Positions 1 to 9,276 of a stretch of DNA of 64,000 nucleotides are shown here, piece by piece (position 1 is the first letter of the stretch; every line of letters begins with the position of its first letter). A program made the position numbers and the translations under genes. The stretch comes from VBOC01 sp964512655. Lineage in GTDB: Bacteria > Bacteroidota > Ignavibacteria > UBA10030 > SZUA-254. The stretch lies in the NCBI GenBank assembly GCA_964512655.1, contig CAZEJT010000012.1:1-64000 (forward strand). The letters are read 5' to 3'. Below the pieces are notes generated by a model, which saw only the letters and a list, made by a program, of their open reading frames with translations, had not been told where the DNA came from and made no database searches.

Positions 1-1
1 G

Positions 2-3000
2 GGCATAGCGGTCGGTTCCAACGGCACAATTGTCAGAACCGCCAATGGCGGCGCAACTTGGACTGCGGAAACAATTGGTAGCGGCAACCCGCCTCCTCCG
101 GCACCTGCCCTTCTTTCACCTGCAAATAATGCTACAAACCAGGCCACATCCTTAACGTTGTCCTGGTCTGCCTCATCGGGCGCGACTTCGTATCATGTGC
201 AGGTCTCCACGAGCTCAAGCTTCACGACGCTCTTTCTAGACGATGCGACGCTCACGACGACCTCGCGTCTGGTGAGCGGGATGTCGAGTGGCACGACGTA
301 CTACTGGCGCGTCAACGCGACGAACGCGAACGGGACGAGCGGCTGGTCAAGCACCTTCAGCTTTACCACGCTCGCGGGAGTTCCCGCGGCGTTTAGCCTT
401 TCTTCGCCGGCAAGCGGCTCGGCGGACCAGCCCCTGAGCGGCACCCTGTCGTGGGGGTCGTCTACCGGGGCCACAGGGTATGACGTGTATCTTGGTGCGA
501 CCAATCCCCCGACCACGGTCGTAAACTCTAACCAGGCCGGGACATCCTATGCATACAGCGGACTTGCAAACAACAGCGTGTATTATTGGAACATCGTGGC
601 AAAGAACGTCGCCGGCAACACGAGCGCGACCGGCGGTCCCTGGAATTTCACGACCGTGCCGCAGCTGCCGGCAGTCTTGACAGGCGGTTCGGGTGCTGTC
701 ACCGCAGGCTCGGCCACCGTGAACGGAACGGTCAATCCGAACGGCGCCTCGACGAGCGCGTGGTTCGAGTGGGGTACATCAAGCACGCTTTCGACCTTTA
801 CATCGACGTCGGCGCAGTCGATCGGCTCGGGCACGAGCGCTGTCGCGGTAAACTCGAATCTGACGGGATTATCGGCCAGTACGACTTACTATTACAGGAC
901 CGCGGGACAAAACAGCGCGGGGACGCAGAAGGACGTGATACTGAGCTTTACGACGCTGCCGAATGCGCCAGCCGCGCCGGTACTGTCGCTTCCCGCGACC
1001 GGTGCATCGAATCAGCCCACATCGCTGACCCTGTCGTGGAACGCCTCTTCGGGCGCCGCCACGTACCGGGTGCAGGTTTCCGCGAGTTCGACATTCAGCT
1101 CACTCCTCGTCGATGACTCGACCGTGGCCTCGACATCGAAGGCCGTGAGCGGGCTTTCGAATAATACGACCTATTACTGGCACGTGAACGCCAAGAATGC
1201 GGGCGGCACGAGCGCCTGGTCGACGACATTTAATTTCACCACGGTCCCTCTTCTTCCTGCCGTAACCACCGCGGCAGCCGGCTCAGTCACCACGAGCGGC
1301 GCAACGCTCAACGGAAGCGTCAATCCTAACGGCGCCTCGACGACGGCCTGGTTCGAATGGGGGACGTCGAGCACGTTGTCGACGTTTACCTCAACCTCGG
1401 CACAGTCCGCGGGTTCAGGCACAAGCGCGGTAGCGGTCAATGCGAGCCTTACCGGTTTAAGCGCAAACACAACCTATTACTTCCGCGCGGCCGGCCAGAA
1501 CGGCGCGGGCACGCAGAAGGACGTTATTCTCAGCTTCACGACGGGCGCTAATCTTCCGACGGTCACGACGGCCGCAGCCGGATCGGTGACGACCTCTTCT
1601 GCGACGCTCAACGGTAGCGTCAACCCGAACGGCGCCTCGACGACGGCGTGGTTCGAATGGGGCACGTCGAGCACCCTTGCATCCTATACGTCGACTTCGT
1701 CGCAGTCGGTAGGCTCAGGGACAAGCGGAGTGGCTGTGAACTCCGGTCTGACGGGCCTGGCTTCGAACACAACCTATTACTTCCGCGCGGCCGCGCAGAA
1801 TAGCGCCGGAACGCAGAAAGACGGAATTCTCAGCTTCACGACAGGAACGGTACTCCCGACGGTCTCCACCACCGCAGCCAGCGGCGTATCTATGACCGGC
1901 GCCACGCTTAACGGCGGTGTGAATCCGAACGGATCCTCGACGACCGCGTGGTTTGAATGGGGTACGAGCAGCACGCTGTCGACATTTACCTCAACGACCT
2001 CGCAGTCGGTCGGATCGGGATCCTCATCCGTCGGAGTGAGCCAGAGCCTCACCGGATTGACGGCGAACACGACGTACTACTTCCGCGCCGCGGCTCAGAA
2101 CGGCGGCGGGACGCAGAAAGACGCAATCCTCAGCTTCACCACTTCGGCGAACCTTCCGACGGTCTCCACCGGTGCGGCCACATCCGTGACGCTCACCGGC
2201 GCGACGCTGAACGGGACGGTCAATCCCAGCGGCGCGTCCGCGACGGGATGGTTCGAATGGGGAACCAGCAGCTCTCTCTCAACCTTTACGTCAACCTCGG
2301 CCCAGTCTCTCGGATCGGGCACGTCGGATGTCGCGATGAGCGCGAATCTGACGGGACTCAGCGCCAATACGACGTACTATTTTCGCGCCGCAGGCCAGAA
2401 CGTCTCCGGCACGCAGAAAGACGGCATCCTCAGCTTTACGACGCCGATGAATCCGCCTTCGACGCCGGTGCTCTCATTGCCCTCCAACGGGGCCACGAAT
2501 CAGCCGACGTCGCTGACGATGACGTGGAACGCTTCGACGGGCGCGTCCGGATACCATGTCCAGGTGTCGACGAACCCCTCATTTAGCGCGCTCGTTGTCG
2601 ACGACTCGACCGTGACGACGACCTCGAAAGCCGTGAGTTCGCTCTCGAACAACACGACCTACTACTGGAGAGTCAACGCCAAAAACAGCGGCGGAACCAG
2701 CGCGTACTCGTCGATGTGGAATTATGTCACGACTCCGCTCCTGCCGGTGGTTACGACAACGGCGGCGAGCTCCGTGGCATCGACCTCGGCCACGATGAAC
2801 GGCAGCGTGAATCCGAACGGGTCATCGGCGACGGCATGGTTCGAGTGGGGAACTTCGAGCACCCTCTCGACCTTCACCTCGACTTCCGCGCAGTCGGTCG
2901 GCTCGGGATCTTCGGCCGTGTCATTCAACGCGAACCTGACGGGTCTTGCTCCGAATACGACATATTACTATCGCGCGGCCGGGCAGAACGGCGCCGGAAC

Positions 3001-5149
3001 GCAGAAAGATGCGATCCTGAGCTTCACGACGAGCGCAAATCTCCCGACGGTCACGACGAGCGCGCCGAGCGGAGTTTCATCGAGCGGCGCGACGATGAAC
3101 GGCAGTGCCAACCCCAACGGATCCTCCACGACCGGATGGTTTGAATGGGGTACGAGCAGTACGCTCTCCACGTTCACCTCTACGACGGCCCAGTCTCTCG
3201 GTTCCGGCGCTTCAGCGGTGAGCATGACCGCGAACCTGACCGGTCTGAGCCCGAACACGACGTATTACTATCGCGCCGCGGCACAGAACGGCGCGGGCAC
3301 GCAGAAAGACGGTATCCTGAGCTTTACGACCGGCGCAGTCCTCCCGGCGGTCGCGACAGGCGCCGCTAGCGCTGTGATGTCGGCCTCGGCCACCATGAAC
3401 GGCAGCGTGAACCCGAACGGTTCATCGACAGTCGCATGGTTCGAGTGGGGCACGAGCAGCACGCTCTCCACCTTCACATCGACGAGCGCACAGTCGGTCG
3501 GATCCGGCGCGTCATCGGTCCCGGTAAGCGCCGATCTCACGGGCCTGAGTCCGAACACGACGTACTATTTCCGCGCGGCCGGACAGAACGGAGCAGGCAC
3601 GCAGACGGACGCGATCCTGAGCTTTACGACTGGGGTTGCGGCGCCGGCGGCTCCGGTTCTCGCCTCGCCGGCGGACGGCTCTGTCGATGAGCCTGTGACT
3701 CTGACCCTGAGCTGGAACGCGTCAGCGGGCGCGTCTTCATACCGGCTTCAACTTTCCACCTCTCCGGCATTCAGCACGCTCCTCGTCGACGATGCGACTC
3801 TTACGGGCACGTCTAGGGTGGTGGGCCCGCTTGCCAACGGAATGTACTTTTACTGGCGCGTGAACGCGACGAATGCCGGCGGAACGAGCGCTTACTCCGA
3901 GGCCGGATTTACGACGATCCCTTCAGCGCCCGCGCCTCCTCCGGTGACGTCGCCTGCCAACGGCGCGACGAACCAGTCGACCAGCCCGACCCTTGTCTGG
4001 GGCACTTCGACGGGCGCAACGTCGTACCGGCTGCAGTGCTCGACCGATTCCACGTTCGCAACGACGCTGAGCGACCTTTCAGGCCTGACGGTCACGTCGA
4101 TGCAGGTAGGGCCTCTCGCGATGAATACGACATATTTCTGGCATGTGAACGCGAGCAACAGCGGCGGAACGAGCGCGTATTCTGTTATGTGCAGGTTTAC
4201 GACAACAGCCGGTTCGCCGTCGTTCTCGGTGAGCCCGGCGAACCTGGCCTTCGGGAACGTTTCGATCGGCACCGCGGTGACCGATACGCTTACCGTCAGC
4301 AACGGCGGAACTGCGACTCTGTCGCTTGACACCGTCTATTCGACGTCGGCGAAGTTCACCGTCAATCCGAAGAAGACGACGGTTGCCGCAGGAACATCGG
4401 CGATGGTCTTCGTAACGTTTGCGCCGACGAACAAGTCGGCCCTCTCAGCCGCGGTGGTCTTCAAGTACAACACAACCGGCAGCCCCGATACGGTCCCCGT
4501 CACCGGCAAGGGCGTTTCGGCTCCGAAAGTGCGGAGGAACGTAACCGTTATCAGCTTCGGGCCTGTCGCGCCGGGCGATACGAAGAGAGACAGCTTCTCT
4601 CTCTTTAACATCGGCACCACGGATGTGGTCGTCTCGAGCGTCGTCTCGACAGATTCGATCTTCACGGCCACGCCTAACACGGCCACGATCGTGCCGAACG
4701 ACAGCCAGTGGTTCTACGTAAACGCTACGCCTGTCTCGGCGCAGCCGGAATCGGGCTACATCGTCATTAACTATGCCGACGGATCGACGCCGGATTCGAT
4801 TCTGGTTCAGACCGACCAGGTCAGCGGGGTGAAGGTCATCGTGGGCGTGCCTTCGGAAATGGTGCTTCACCAGAACTACCCGAACCCGTTCAATCCGACC
4901 ACCACGATCGGCTTCGAACTCCCCGAGGCGAGCACAGTGACGTTGAAGGTTTATAACATCGTTGGTCAGGAGGTGGCGACGCTTCTCCGGGGCGATATGC
5001 AGGCCGGATATCATTCCATCGAATGGAATGCGAATACGGCCGATTTGGGCCCGATTTCGACAGGAATCTACCTGTACCGGCTCAGCGCAAAATCGCTCCA
5101 CTCGGGGGATGAGTCGTCACAGGTCAGAAAGATGACGTATCTGAAGTAG
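2..5149 (+). CDS. Giant secreted Fn3-like repeat protein with type IX sorting domain (5' end outside window)
   Basis: The frame is open from the left edge, so the start lies upstream; the TTG at 158 is internal. The first visible residues (GIAVGSNGTIVRTANGGATW) look like the end of a Ycf48/BNR-type beta-propeller. Two domain types then alternate. Six Fn3-like units have the pattern P-x-NGATNQPTSLTLSWNASSGA...YYWRVNA. Eight copies of a 100-residue unit carry NGSVNPNGAS...AWFEWGTSS...TTYYFRAAGQN. Around 4215-4840 are two ASH/choice-of-anchor-D-like domains (NLAFGNVSIGTAVTDTLTVSN). The end is a type IX C-terminal sorting domain (HQNYPNPFNPTTTIGFELP, GQEVATL, GIYLYRLSAKS). Inference: an exported, surface-bound adhesin or matrix-like protein; no catalytic motif is visible. 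A hairpin terminator follows. Function unknown. Confidence 0.9.
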   Translation, partial: GIAVGSNGTIVRTANGGATWTAETIGSGNPPPPAPALLSPANNATNQATSLTLSWSASSGATSYHVQVSTSSSFTTLFLDDATLTTTSRLVSGMSSGTTYYWRVNATNANGTSGWSSTFSFTTLAGVPAAFSLSSPASGSADQPLSGTLSWGSSTGATGYDVYLGATNPPTTVVNSNQAGTSYAYSGLANNSVYYWNIVAKNVAGNTSATGGPWNFTTVPQLPAVLTGGSGAVTAGSATVNGTVNPNGASTSAWFEWGTSSTLSTFTSTSAQSIGSGTSAVAVNSNLTGLSASTTYYYRTAGQNSAGTQKDVILSFTTLPNAPAAPVLSLPATGASNQPTSLTLSWNASSGAATYRVQVSASSTFSSLLVDDSTVASTSKAVSGLSNNTTYYWHVNAKNAGGTSAWSTTFNFTTVPLLPAVTTAAAGSVTTSGATLNGSVNPNGASTTAWFEWGTSSTLSTFTSTSAQSAGSGTSAVAVNASLTGLSANTTYYFRAAGQNGAGTQKDVILSFTTGANLPTVTTAAAGSVTTSSATLNGSVNPNGASTTAWFEWGTSSTLASYTSTSSQSVGSGTSGVAVNSGLTGLASNTTYYFRAAAQNSAGTQKDGILSFTTGTVLPTVSTTAASGVSMTGATLNGGVNPNGSSTTAWFEWGTSSTLSTFTSTTSQSVGSGSSSVGVSQSLTGLTANTTYYFRAAAQNGGGTQKDAILSFTTSANLPTVSTGAATSVTLTGATLNGTVNPSGASATGWFEWGTSSSLSTFTSTSAQSLGSGTSDVAMSANLTGLSANTTYYFRAAGQNVSGTQKDGILSFTTPMNPPSTPVLSLPSNGATNQPTSLTMTWNASTGASGYHVQVSTNPSFSALVVDDSTVTTTSKAVSSLSNNTTYYWRVNAKNSGGTSAYSSMWNYVTTPLLPVVTTTAASSVASTSATMNGSVNPNGSSATAWFEWGTSSTLSTFTSTSAQSVGSGSSAVSFNANLTGLAPNTTYYYRAAGQNGAGTQKDAILSFTTSANLPTVTTSAPSGVSSSGATMNGSANPNGSSTTGWFEWGTSSTLSTFTSTTAQSLGSGASAVSMTANLTGLSPNTTYYYRAAAQNGAGTQKDGILSFTTGAVLPAVATGAASAVMSASATMNGSVNPNGSSTVAWFEWGTSSTLSTFTSTSAQSVGSGASSVPVSADLTGLSPNTTYYFRAAGQNGAGTQTDAILSFTTGVAAPAAPVLASPADGSVDEPVTLTLSWNASAGASSYRLQLSTSPAFSTLLVDDATLTGTSRVVGPLANGMYFYWRVNATNAGGTSAYSEAGFTTIPSAPAPPPVTSPANGATNQSTSPTLVWGTSTGATSYRLQCSTDSTFATTLSDLSGLTVTSMQVGPLAMNTTYFWHVNASNSGGTSAYSVMCRFTTTAGSPSFSVSPANLAFGNVSIGTAVTDTLTVSNGGTATLSLDTVYSTSAKFTVNPKKTTVAAGTSAMVFVTFAPTNKSALSAAVVFKYNTTGSPDTVPVTGKGVSAPKVRRNVTVISFGPVAPGDTKRDSFSLFNIGTTDVVVSSVVSTDSIFTATPNTATIVPNDSQWFYVNATPVSAQPESGYIVINYADGSTPDSILVQTDQVSGVKVIVGVPSEMVLHQNYPNPFNPTTTIGFELPEASTVTLKVYNIVGQEVATLLRGDMQAGYHSIEWNANTADLGPISTGIYLYRLSAKSLHSGDESSQVRKMTYLK
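664..3640 (+). repeat. Eight copies of a 300-bp coding repeat, interrupted by Fn3-like units
   Basis: Copies start near 664, 1255, 1555, 1855, 2155, 2741, 3041 and 3341. Within the runs 1255-2455 and 3041-3641 the period is exactly 300 bp (100 codons). Each copy encodes LP-x-VTTxAA...NGSVNPNGAS...AWFEWGTSSTLSTFTST. Copies differ by scattered substitutions, many silent, so this is an old array and not a fresh expansion. Confidence 0.9.
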
Positions 5150-5170
5150 GGCGAAGGCAGACTCCCACCG

Positions 5171-5210
5171 AAGGGTGATCTCAGGAAGGCGAGGTCACCC
5201 TTTTGTTTTT
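5171..5210 (+). terminator. Rho-independent terminator after the Fn3-like repeat protein
   Basis: The arms AAGGGTGA-t-CTC and GAG-g-TCACCCTT close an 8-base loop and are followed by TTTTGTTTTT. It lies 21 bp after the stop codon at 5149. Confidence 0.8.
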
Positions 5211-5329
5211 CATCCGGAGTGCGGAGGGAATCGGGAAAACCGTCCCTTGGTAAATTCGAGCGCATGACAGGATCGCGCTCAGAGCGCCTCTGAATTTCGC
5301 GCAGTTTGGGCACATTAAAAAATATTAAC

Positions 5330-5358
5330 TTGGAAGAGTGAGCGCTCTTAGGTATCGT
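5330..5358 (+). promoter_or_regulatory. Possible weak sigma70 promoter for the two-component pair
   Basis: TTGGAA, a 17-bp spacer and TATCGT sit about 30 bp before the first ATG of the kinase. The match is only moderate (4 of 6 in each box), so this is tentative. Confidence 0.3.
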
Positions 5359-5387
5359 ATAGCGATGGAGTATATAAAATTGCTCGA

Positions 5388-7166
5388 ATGTGCACCGGCG
5401 CCTGGAAAAACGCGGGAAGGCAGGTGGATGCGTTCGCGCATCCTTGCTGGATGCCCCGAAATACGCAATCTGTCACCAGGGACGCAGGATACCTTTACCT
5501 CTTGAGCAGGCGGATTAACAGACAAACCACATACTCAGGCTCAGTAGACCGCGCGTTGACTCACATGGAACTGCAGGATCTCCTCGAAGAACGCACGCGC
5601 GCCATTGAAGAGCGTGATGACGCGATGGCAAAACTGCGCCTCGCTCACGACGAGCTCGAATCAGAGGTCCGCTCGCGGACGAAACAGCTCACCCGGGTAA
5701 ATCACGCTCTTAAGGTCGAAATGGCCGACCGTGAGCGGGTCGAGGCGAGCCTCACCCTGGCCCTCGATGCCGCCCAGATGGGCGATTGGGACCTAGACCT
5801 CGTGAACGACGTCGCTCGCCGCTCCCTGCGGCACGATCAGATCTTCGGCTATACTCAGCTTCTCCCGGAATGGGGCTGGAAGATCTTCATGAGCCACGTC
5901 TATCCCGAGGACCGCGCCGCAGTCGAGGCGAAATTCCGCCGGATGATGGAAACGGGAGAGGTCTTCAACATCGAGTGCCGCATCCAGTGGCCCGACAACA
6001 GCCTTCACTGGATCGCCGCGATAGGACGCGTCTTCCACGATCGCCACAAGCGGCCCGTTCGCATGGCCGGGGTGGTGATGGAAATAACCAAACTGAAACT
6101 TGCGGAGGAGCGCCTTCGCGAACGGGAAAAGCGTTTCCGCGCGCTCATCGAGAACAGCTCGGACGCGATCTCTCTCCTCTCGGCCGAAGGCTCGATCATC
6201 GATACGAGTCCGGCGACCGCGAGAATCCTTGGCTACGCGCCTGAAGAATTTGTCGGATCGAACGGCATCGAGCTTATCCACCCCGACGACCGGGAACTGG
6301 CGCTGAATACGCTCTCAGGCCTCATGGAACACCCTCAGGCCGCTCTGACGGTGGAGTGCCGGATGCGTCACAAGGACGGGACGTGGATCTGGACGGAGTG
6401 CACCGCGGCCAACCTGCTCATGGAATCGAGCGTCGGGGCGATAGTCCTTAATTTCCGGAACATTTCCGTGCGCAAGAAGGCGGAGGAAGAGCTCCAATCG
6501 GCGATGGGTCAACTCGAGAACCTTTCCCAGCGCCTCCTCCAGGTGCAGGAAACCGAACGCCGCTACATCGCCCGCGAACTGCACGACGAGATCGGACAGA
6601 CGCTCACTGCCCTCAAGATCAATCTCCAGGAAATGAAGCACAACCCCGATACCGCGGCCCGCACCGCTCGGACCGATGAATGCGTGGACCTCGTGGACAA
6701 GACGATCCTCCAGGTGCGGAACCTGTCGGTTGAACTCAGGCCTTCGGTTCTCGACGATTTGGGGCTTGTTTCGGCCCTCCGATGGTATCTGGACCGCGTA
6801 GCGCACCGCTCCGGTTTCGGACAGGAATTCACCTCCACAGGAGTGAATTCGCGGCTGCCGAGTGAACTCGAGACCGCCTGCTTCCGCGTTGCCCAGGAGG
6901 CGCTGACGAACATCGTCCGCCACGCGGGCGCGCGATCCGTTCGCGTCCGGCTTCAACAGGGCGGGGGCACCCTTCGCCTCACCGTCTCCGACGACGGCAA
7001 AGGATTCGACGTTCAGACTGCGCGGGAGAATGCAATGAAAGGAAAGAGTCTCGGGCTCCTGGGAATGCAGGAACGGATGCAGCTTCTGGGGGGCAGGCTC
7101 GACTTCAATTCAACGCCCGGAAAGGGCACCGATGTCATCGCTTATTTCCCGCTCCCAGTCCTTTAG
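5388..7166 (+). CDS. Cytosolic PAS-PAS sensor histidine kinase (NarL/HPK7 type)
   Basis: Autophosphorylating sensor of a two-component system. Residues 60-120 form a charged coiled coil. A PAS/PAC domain follows at about 122-240 and a second at about 245-365 (RFRALIENSSDAISLLSAEG). HisKA_3 has the H-box RELHDEIGQTL with phospho-acceptor His399. HATPase_c has an N-box near 500-520 (ACFRVAQEALTNIVRHAGA) and a G-box DDGKGFD. No transmembrane segment or signal peptide is visible, so it should sense an internal cue through its PAS domains. Start: the first ATG at 5388 is used; residues 1-59 resemble nothing known to me, and ATG 5565 (residue 60) is a credible alternative. Neither has a strong ribosome site. 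The gene overlaps the regulator by 35 bp. The signal is unknown. Confidence 0.92.
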   Translation: MCTGAWKNAGRQVDAFAHPCWMPRNTQSVTRDAGYLYLLSRRINRQTTYSGSVDRALTHMELQDLLEERTRAIEERDDAMAKLRLAHDELESEVRSRTKQLTRVNHALKVEMADRERVEASLTLALDAAQMGDWDLDLVNDVARRSLRHDQIFGYTQLLPEWGWKIFMSHVYPEDRAAVEAKFRRMMETGEVFNIECRIQWPDNSLHWIAAIGRVFHDRHKRPVRMAGVVMEITKLKLAEERLREREKRFRALIENSSDAISLLSAEGSIIDTSPATARILGYAPEEFVGSNGIELIHPDDRELALNTLSGLMEHPQAALTVECRMRHKDGTWIWTECTAANLLMESSVGAIVLNFRNISVRKKAEEELQSAMGQLENLSQRLLQVQETERRYIARELHDEIGQTLTALKINLQEMKHNPDTAARTARTDECVDLVDKTILQVRNLSVELRPSVLDDLGLVSALRWYLDRVAHRSGFGQEFTSTGVNSRLPSELETACFRVAQEALTNIVRHAGARSVRVRLQQGGGTLRLTVSDDGKGFDVQTARENAMKGKSLGLLGMQERMQLLGGRLDFNSTPGKGTDVIAYFPLPVL

Positions 7167-7872
7167 TCGGCCGGCTGTGGACCAGCCGCACCAGAGGCCG
7201 AGGGTGGGTTCACTGCGCGTTCTTCTGGTCGACGACCATGCCCTGGTCAGGGCGGGGCTCCGCTCCCTTCTTCAGGAAATCTCCGGCGTTCAGGTCGTCG
7301 GCGAGGCGAGCAACGGACGCGAAGGGCTGCACCTGATGAAGTCGGAGCGACCCGACATCGTCATCATGGACATCTCGATGGAGGAGCTGAACGGCCTCGA
7401 TGCGCTCGAGCGGGCCACGAAAGAGTTTCCGAATATCCGAATCATCATACTGACGATGCACGACGACCGGGAGCATGTTCTCTCGGCGCTGCGCGCGGGC
7501 GCGGCAGGGTACCTGCTGAAGGATTCGCTCGCGACCGAGCTCGAGCTCGCGATCCGGTCCGTCGCACGCGACAGGCATAAGAAGTATCTGAGTCCGTCGA
7601 TCTCGCACCACGTCGTCGATCAGTACATGCAGCGCGATGCTGCGGATGAGCGGGATGCCGACGAGCTCACTTCCCGCCAGAGGGAGATCCTCCAGTTGAT
7701 TGCGGAGTCGCATACGACGAAGGAAATAGCGGCTAAGCTGGGCATCAGCACGAAAACGGTCGAAGCTCATCGTGCCCAGATGATTGCGCGCCTGAAGATC
7801 CGCGGGATCACCGAGCTGGTCAAGTACGCGATTCGGAAGGGACTTACCACCCACGTGGAGCGGGCAAGGTAA
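7132..7872 (+). CDS. NarL/FixJ-type response regulator with LuxR-like DNA-binding domain
   Basis: Partner of the upstream kinase. The receiver domain spans about 28-145, with acidic pair Asp34/Asp35, phospho-acceptor Asp80 (DIVIMDIS), Thr108 and Lys130. The LuxR/GerE helix-turn-helix spans about 178-240 (LTSRQREILQLIAE, TTKEIAAKLGISTKTVEAH). The ATG at 7132 lies inside the end of the kinase gene, six bases after GAAAGGG, which suggests translational coupling; GTG 7178 is an alternative. The gene converges on argH with only 9 bp between them and no visible terminator. No target site could be assigned. Confidence 0.93.
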   Translation: MSSLISRSQSFSRPAVDQPHQRPRVGSLRVLLVDDHALVRAGLRSLLQEISGVQVVGEASNGREGLHLMKSERPDIVIMDISMEELNGLDALERATKEFPNIRIIILTMHDDREHVLSALRAGAAGYLLKDSLATELELAIRSVARDRHKKYLSPSISHHVVDQYMQRDAADERDADELTSRQREILQLIAESHTTKEIAAKLGISTKTVEAHRAQMIARLKIRGITELVKYAIRKGLTTHVERAR

Positions 7873-7881
7873 GGGCCCCCG

Positions 7882-9270
7882 CTATACCCTCCTCAGCTTT
7901 CTCCTCCATCCGCTCAGGGCTTTCCCCACTTCTCCGGGCGACGTAGAGCCCGCCGACCGTTTGCGGCGGATCGAGTCGCGGGGATCGATCGCCCGAAACA
8001 GGTCCTTTTCGAAGAGGCGTGAAAACCTCCTGTACTCAGGGAGCCCCATGTCGTTGAGCGAACGACCCCTTCGTGCGCACTCAGAGACGATGCTTCCCAC
8101 CACCGCATGCGCCCTCCTGAACGGCATCCCCTTCCTGACAAGATAATCGGCAAGTTCCGTCGCAAGGAGAAAATCACTCCCCCGGCCCGGCGCCGCAAGC
8201 CGCTCCCTGAAGCGAGTGTGCCTGAGCATTCCGGAGAGGATCCCCAGGCAGGCTGAGAGCGAATCAGCGGCGTCAAAGAGGGGCTCTTTATCCTCCTGCA
8301 TGTCGCGGTTATAGGTCAGCGGAAGGCCCTTCATGACCGTGAGAAGGGCGATGAGCGCCCCATACACCCTGCCGGTCTTTCCCCGCACCAGCTCGGCCAT
8401 GTCCGGATTTTTCTTCTGCGGCATGATGCTGCTCCCGGTCGCGTACGCGTCGCCGATCTCGGCGAAATCCCACTCGGCGGAGCTCCAGAGGACCAGCTCC
8501 TCCGCGAACCGGCTGAGATGCATCATCGTGATCGCGCAGGATGCGAGGAATTCTATCTGGACGTCTCTGTCGCTTACGGCGTCGATGCTGTTCTCGACGA
8601 GTCCCGCGAATCCGAGCCGCTTTGCCGCGTACGCGCGGTCCACGGGGAAGGAAGTTCCGGCCAACGCCCCGGCGCCAAGGGGCGAGCGGTTCACCCGTGC
8701 GAGGCAATCCGAGAATCGTTCCCGGTCCCGCCCGAGCATCGAGACGTAGGCGAGAAGGTGGTGGGCGAAGAGGACCGGCTGGGCGGGCTGCAGATGCGTG
8801 TACCCGGGGACGATCATCCCGGCGTGGCGGCCGGCTTTCTTCACAAGCTCCTGCTGGAGGCGCCTGATGAGTTCTCCGATCACCGCAATAGCCTTCCGCA
8901 GGTAGAGCCGCTCGTCGAGGGCGACCTGGTCGTTGCGGCTCCGGCCCGTGTGGAGCATCCCCCCCGCCGGACCGATTTTCCGGATGAGACGGGCCTCGAC
9001 GGCCATATGGATGTCCTCCCCCTCGAAGCGGCGCTTACCCCCGAGGGAGAGCGCCCCAGATTCGATTTCGCGCCTGATCTGAAGAAGCGCCCGTTCGATT
9101 CTTTTCGAGTCCTTTACCGGGATGATCTTCCGTCGGGCGAGCATCCTGACATGGGCGATGCTTCCCTCGATGTCTTCGCGGTAGAGGCGCCGGTCAACCC
9201 CGAGAGACGACGAGAATTGCAGCGCCTTCGGATCGAGCCCTTTCGCGAACCTGCCGTCCCCGGGGGGCAT
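7882..9270 (-). CDS. argH: Argininosuccinate lyase
   Basis: Last step of arginine synthesis: cleaves argininosuccinate to arginine and fumarate in the cytosol. It belongs to the fumarase/aspartase superfamily. The signature GSSIMPQKKNPD has catalytic Ser281; TGRSRNDQVA is at 108-117 and YTHLQPAQP with catalytic His159 follows. The length of 462 residues is normal for the family. The N-terminus (PGDGRFAKGLD) fits the usual GGRF start region. It begins 6 bp after the argG stop and is the last gene of the minus-strand arg operon. Confidence 0.97.
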   Translation of the reverse strand: MPPGDGRFAKGLDPKALQFSSSLGVDRRLYREDIEGSIAHVRMLARRKIIPVKDSKRIERALLQIRREIESGALSLGGKRRFEGEDIHMAVEARLIRKIGPAGGMLHTGRSRNDQVALDERLYLRKAIAVIGELIRRLQQELVKKAGRHAGMIVPGYTHLQPAQPVLFAHHLLAYVSMLGRDRERFSDCLARVNRSPLGAGALAGTSFPVDRAYAAKRLGFAGLVENSIDAVSDRDVQIEFLASCAITMMHLSRFAEELVLWSSAEWDFAEIGDAYATGSSIMPQKKNPDMAELVRGKTGRVYGALIALLTVMKGLPLTYNRDMQEDKEPLFDAADSLSACLGILSGMLRHTRFRERLAAPGRGSDFLLATELADYLVRKGMPFRRAHAVVGSIVSECARRGRSLNDMGLPEYRRFSRLFEKDLFRAIDPRDSIRRKRSAGSTSPGEVGKALSGWRRKLRRV

Positions 9271-9276
9271 CGAAGG

